In this document: piece by piece, positions 22,715 through 23,395 of the stretch
How positions within the stretch are numbered: the stretch's first letter is position 1
Layout of the letters: every line of letters begins with the position of its first letter
NCBI GenBank assembly: GCA_019307665.1
Contig: JAFDJC010000058.1
Span: 1 to 23,395, forward strand
Direction of reading: 5' to 3'
Source: Deltaproteobacteria bacterium
GTDB taxonomy: Bacteria > Desulfobacterota > Desulfobacteria > Desulfobacterales > SURF-7
DNA length: 23,395 nucleotides
Translations under genes and position numbers: made by a program
The notes under the pieces: generated by a model
What the model was told of the DNA's origin: nothing
The model's database searches: none
The model's input: the letters and a program-made list of their open reading frames with translations, nothing else

Positions 22715-23395
22715 ATGGTGATTGACAATTCATATTATAATGCCGGCGTGAAGGTCGATGAATATTTTGTAAAAGTATCTGATGGCGTTGAGTTGAAAAT
22801 AATAGATTTTAATCCTGAAAATGATACGCCGGAAAAGCCGCTGTTTATATTTGTGGCGGGTTGGGTCTCTCTTATAAGTGGGTGGAAAGAAGTGCTAAAG
22901 AGGCTCACATCCTCCTGCCGGACACTTTATATAGAAACCAGAGAAAAAAAGAGCGCCAGGCTGCCCGGAAATAAGACCCTCGATTTTTCAATTCATAGAA
23001 TGGGCCTTGATATTGAAGAGATCCTGCATAAAATAATTCCTGCAGAACGTTCCTTTTACCTGGCAGGTAGTTCACTCGGTTCTACTGTGGTACTCGACTA
23101 TATGAGCCGCCATGTTAGGCAGCCCGATAAGGCCATATTAATAGCTCCGGTTTGTGATTTTTCATTTCCGTTATGGATGCTTTTTATCATACGATTTATT
23201 CCGGCAGGCTTTTATTCTATGGTAAGGCCAATCCTCAAATGGTATTTAAGGAATATACGGCTTGATAAAAAAAATGAGCCTGAGCAGATCAAAAAGTACG
23301 AAGGCACAATTGACGCCGCAGAACCTGCAAGGCTCAAGGCAAATGCCTTTGCCATAAAAGATTATTCCCTTTGGGGCAAGCTGGAGAAAATCAAG
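22715..23395 (+). CDS. Alpha/beta hydrolase, 5' part (runs off the window)
   Basis: An open frame of 227 codons continues past the window end. The translation shows an alpha/beta-hydrolase core: strand plus oxyanion region PLFIFVAGWVSLISGW, a second strand RTLYIETREK, and the nucleophile elbow LAGSSLGSTVVLDY with the Gly-x-Ser-x-Gly motif GSSLG. APVCDFSFPLWMLFIIRFIP after it looks like the start of a hydrophobic lid. The acid and His of the triad would lie later, the His probably beyond the window. The ATG at 22715 has no clear ribosome site; a GTG follows directly at 22718, so the start is uncertain. Esterase, lipase or thioesterase activity is possible. Confidence 0.75.
   Translation, partial: MVIDNSYYNAGVKVDEYFVKVSDGVELKIIDFNPENDTPEKPLFIFVAGWVSLISGWKEVLKRLTSSCRTLYIETREKKSARLPGNKTLDFSIHRMGLDIEEILHKIIPAERSFYLAGSSLGSTVVLDYMSRHVRQPDKAILIAPVCDFSFPLWMLFIIRFIPAGFYSMVRPILKWYLRNIRLDKKNEPEQIKKYEGTIDAAEPARLKANAFAIKDYSLWGKLEKIK

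Overview
The window looks like a stretch of chromosome from an anaerobic, fatty-acid-using bacterium. My best guess is a sulfate reducer of the Desulfobacterales type (Desulfobacterota). I infer this from the combination of beta-oxidation genes, a LivKHMGF-type ABC operon, a GNAT-fused CoA-transferase, a DUF362 protein and REP-like palindromes; there is no rRNA or marker gene to prove it. No tRNA, rRNA or CRISPR array is visible.

Layout. 1-516 is AT-rich and has no gene, then comes a metallophosphoesterase lipoprotein (517-1515). Its 3' end overlaps a decayed C-terminal piece of a tyrosine recombinase (1475-1689). Next are a ThDP enzyme that reads like a bacterial relative of the animal 2-hydroxyacyl-CoA lyase ILVBL/HACL2 (1727-3469) and a short, probably truncated exported WD40 protein (3660-4265). 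On the minus strand lie an alpha/alpha-toroid 'prenyltransferase-like' protein and a hexapeptide acyltransferase (6148-4369). From 6477 on the plus strand runs a FadN-like 3-hydroxyacyl-CoA dehydrogenase/enoyl-CoA hydratase, broken near 7359, followed by an intact thiolase and a strong bidirectional terminator. Then come serC and a TauE/SafE exporter (minus), divergent from hisD, a small unknown gene and a DUF362 protein (plus). A complete branched-chain-type ABC importer operon follows (15349-20088), with a GNAT-fused CoA-transferase gene directly behind it (20107-21992) that is interrupted twice. A PilZ protein (minus) and the 5' part of an alpha/beta hydrolase gene close the window.

How the genes fit together. 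fadN-fadA would perform the last three steps of beta-oxidation (hydration, oxidation, thiolysis). A 2-hydroxyacyl-CoA lyase could feed shortened chains into such a pathway. The ABC importer and the CoA-transferase behind it look like an uptake-and-activation unit for an organic or amino acid. serC and hisD share a short divergent promoter region.

The main oddities are reading-frame lesions in two catabolic genes. One is an exact tandem duplication with a 31-bp period inside the CoA-transferase; removing one copy restores the frame. Others are a junction in fadN where a conserved segment seems to be missing, a recombinase relic, two copies of a MITE/REP-like palindrome (about 16597-16726 and 22583-22680), and a perfect 11-bp hairpin abutting the exporter's start codon. 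I did not find a clearly new defence or mobile system. The lesions may be real pseudogenes, reversible switches or assembly errors, and the sequence alone cannot decide.
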